From assembly GCA_016705365.1 (NCBI GenBank), contig JADIYI010000008.1:2232001-2296000 (forward strand): a stretch of 64,000 bases of DNA, written 5' to 3'. The notes below the pieces were generated by a model. It was not told the DNA's origin. It did no database searches and saw only the letters and a list, made by a program, of their open reading frames with translations. The stretch is from Gammaproteobacteria bacterium (GTDB lineage: Bacteria > Pseudomonadota > Gammaproteobacteria > Pseudomonadales > UBA5518). The translations under genes and the position numbers were made by a program. Below are positions 63,304-64,000 of this stretch, in pieces. Within the stretch, counting starts at the first letter, position 1. Each line of letters starts with the position of its first letter.

Positions 63304-64000
63304 TCACAGAGTCGCTGCGAGCCGGGCCCGCGCGCGTGCCAGGCCGCCAAAGGCCAGTTCGATCTGCTTTGCCTTGCGCGTCCACAGATGCAGGTCGGTT
63401 TCCCACATGAACCCCATGCCGCCGAAGACCTGGTGCGCGGTGAAACAGCTGCGCGTGAACGCCTCGTTGCTCACGCACCGGGCCACGGCAATCTTCTCCG
63501 CGCCAGGCAGTCCGAGTTCGCAATGGGTGATGGCTTCATAGGCGGCGAGCCAGGCGGTTTCCACATCGATCCAGGCATTCGCCAGCAGGTGCTGTACCGC
63601 CTGGAAACTGCCGATCGGTCTGCCGAACTGCTGGCGCTCCCTGGCATATGCGATTGCCAGTTCCAGTACTCGCCGGGCACCGCCAGCAGCCGCGGCTGAC
63701 TGGAATGCCTCGCTGCGCAGAATGGCGCGATCCAGGGCAGGCGCAAGGTCCCTGTCGATACCGATCACCTGGTCCGCGGGAAGTATCACCTCATCGAGGA
63801 CCACCTCGTAGAGATCGGGGTGCGCCAGCGAGCGCAAGCGGATCAGTTCGACACCACGTGTGCCGGGCGTAACCAGCGCCAGACAGAGATGTCCATTGCG
63901 CTGGTACCTTGCGCTGACCACCAGCAGATCGCAATTGGCGGCATCTTCGACGAACAGCTTGCGACCCGTCAGGAGCAGGGTTCCGGTGCTATCCGTGAGG
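63304..64000 (-). CDS. Acyl-CoA dehydrogenase, C-terminal part (truncated by window end)
   Basis: About 231 residues of the C-terminal half. It has the ACAD core RVLELAIAYARERQQFGRPI and QVFGGMGFMWETDLHLWTRK, close to FadE-type proteins active on bulky substrates. The N-terminal part is outside the window, so the catalytic base and full length cannot be assessed. It ends 22 bases from the AraC gene's stop. Confidence 0.93.
   Translation of the reverse strand, partial: LTDSTGTLLLTGRKLFVEDAANCDLLVVSARYQRNGHLCLALVTPGTRGVELIRLRSLAHPDLYEVVLDEVILPADQVIGIDRDLAPALDRAILRSEAFQSAAAAGGARRVLELAIAYARERQQFGRPIGSFQAVQHLLANAWIDVETAWLAAYEAITHCELGLPGAEKIAVARCVSNEAFTRSCFTAHQVFGGMGFMWETDLHLWTRKAKQIELAFGGLARARARLAATL

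Overview
The window is 64 kb of high-GC bacterial chromosome with tight, overlapping operons. It carries a complete aerobic phenylacetyl-CoA pathway, several SDR, acyl-CoA and P450 enzymes, and tandem DUF1254/DUF1214 proteins. The protein families suggest a proteobacterium, most likely a marine or environmental gammaproteobacterium with broad catabolism. That placement is an inference, because no rRNA, tRNA or other phylogenetic marker is present. I found no insertion sequence, prophage or CRISPR array.

Layout. Positions 1-1592: the end of an ABC exporter (ATPase and permease). 1593-1862: a truncated SDR and a small ORF. 1863-4393: a FIST-domain sensor coupled to a soluble hybrid histidine kinase, resembling the NosP/NahK nitric-oxide sensing pair. 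4458-6136: an SDR and a prephenate-dehydrogenase-like gene. 6326-10072 (minus): LuxR-type response regulator, nitronate monooxygenase fragment, small lipoprotein, cytochrome P450, a membrane-protein fragment and a double UspA protein. 10427-17289 (minus): a complete N-type (alternative) F-ATPase operon, atpDCQRBEFAG, diverging from a phosphoketolase gene (17655-20084). 20385-24483: hydrolase, acyl-CoA synthetase and a diguanylate cyclase. 24538-45161: phenylacetate catabolism (paaK, then paaZ-G-I-J-A-B-C-D-E-X and a fused hydratase/dehydrogenase), interrupted at 26278-33605 by four DUF1254/DUF1214 genes, a divergent AraC regulator and a decayed fifth copy. 45173-49543: membrane proteins, a thioesterase and three SDRs. 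49788-53386: deazaflavin-type oxidoreductase, trpBA and a nitronate monooxygenase. 53519-56450 (minus): envelope proteins (short MscS channel, cardiolipin synthase, VTT/DedA-like protein, small lipoprotein). 56750-61452 (minus): marR plus an EmrAB/OMF-type tripartite efflux operon. 61682 to the end: NYN-domain protein, AraC regulator and the 3' part of an acyl-CoA dehydrogenase.

How the genes work together. PaaK activates phenylacetate, PaaABCE epoxidises the ring (PaaD matures the enzyme), PaaG isomerises, PaaZ opens the ring, and the fused hydratase/dehydrogenase with PaaJ completes beta-oxidation. PaaI rescues stalled CoA esters and PaaX is the repressor. The N-ATPase, phosphoketolase and UspA genes may form an energy/stress module: phosphoketolase yields acetyl phosphate, and the N-ATPase is an extra rotary ATPase whose c subunit has two carboxylates in the ion site.

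Most notable: a perfect 75-bp palindrome with 35-bp arms translated in frame as the N-terminus of PaaD; the N-ATPase/phosphoketolase/UspA neighbourhood; and the DUF1254/DUF1214 array dividing the paa genes. Several gene remnants in the first 10 kb, at 33.4 kb and at 53.4 kb indicate repeated deletion.
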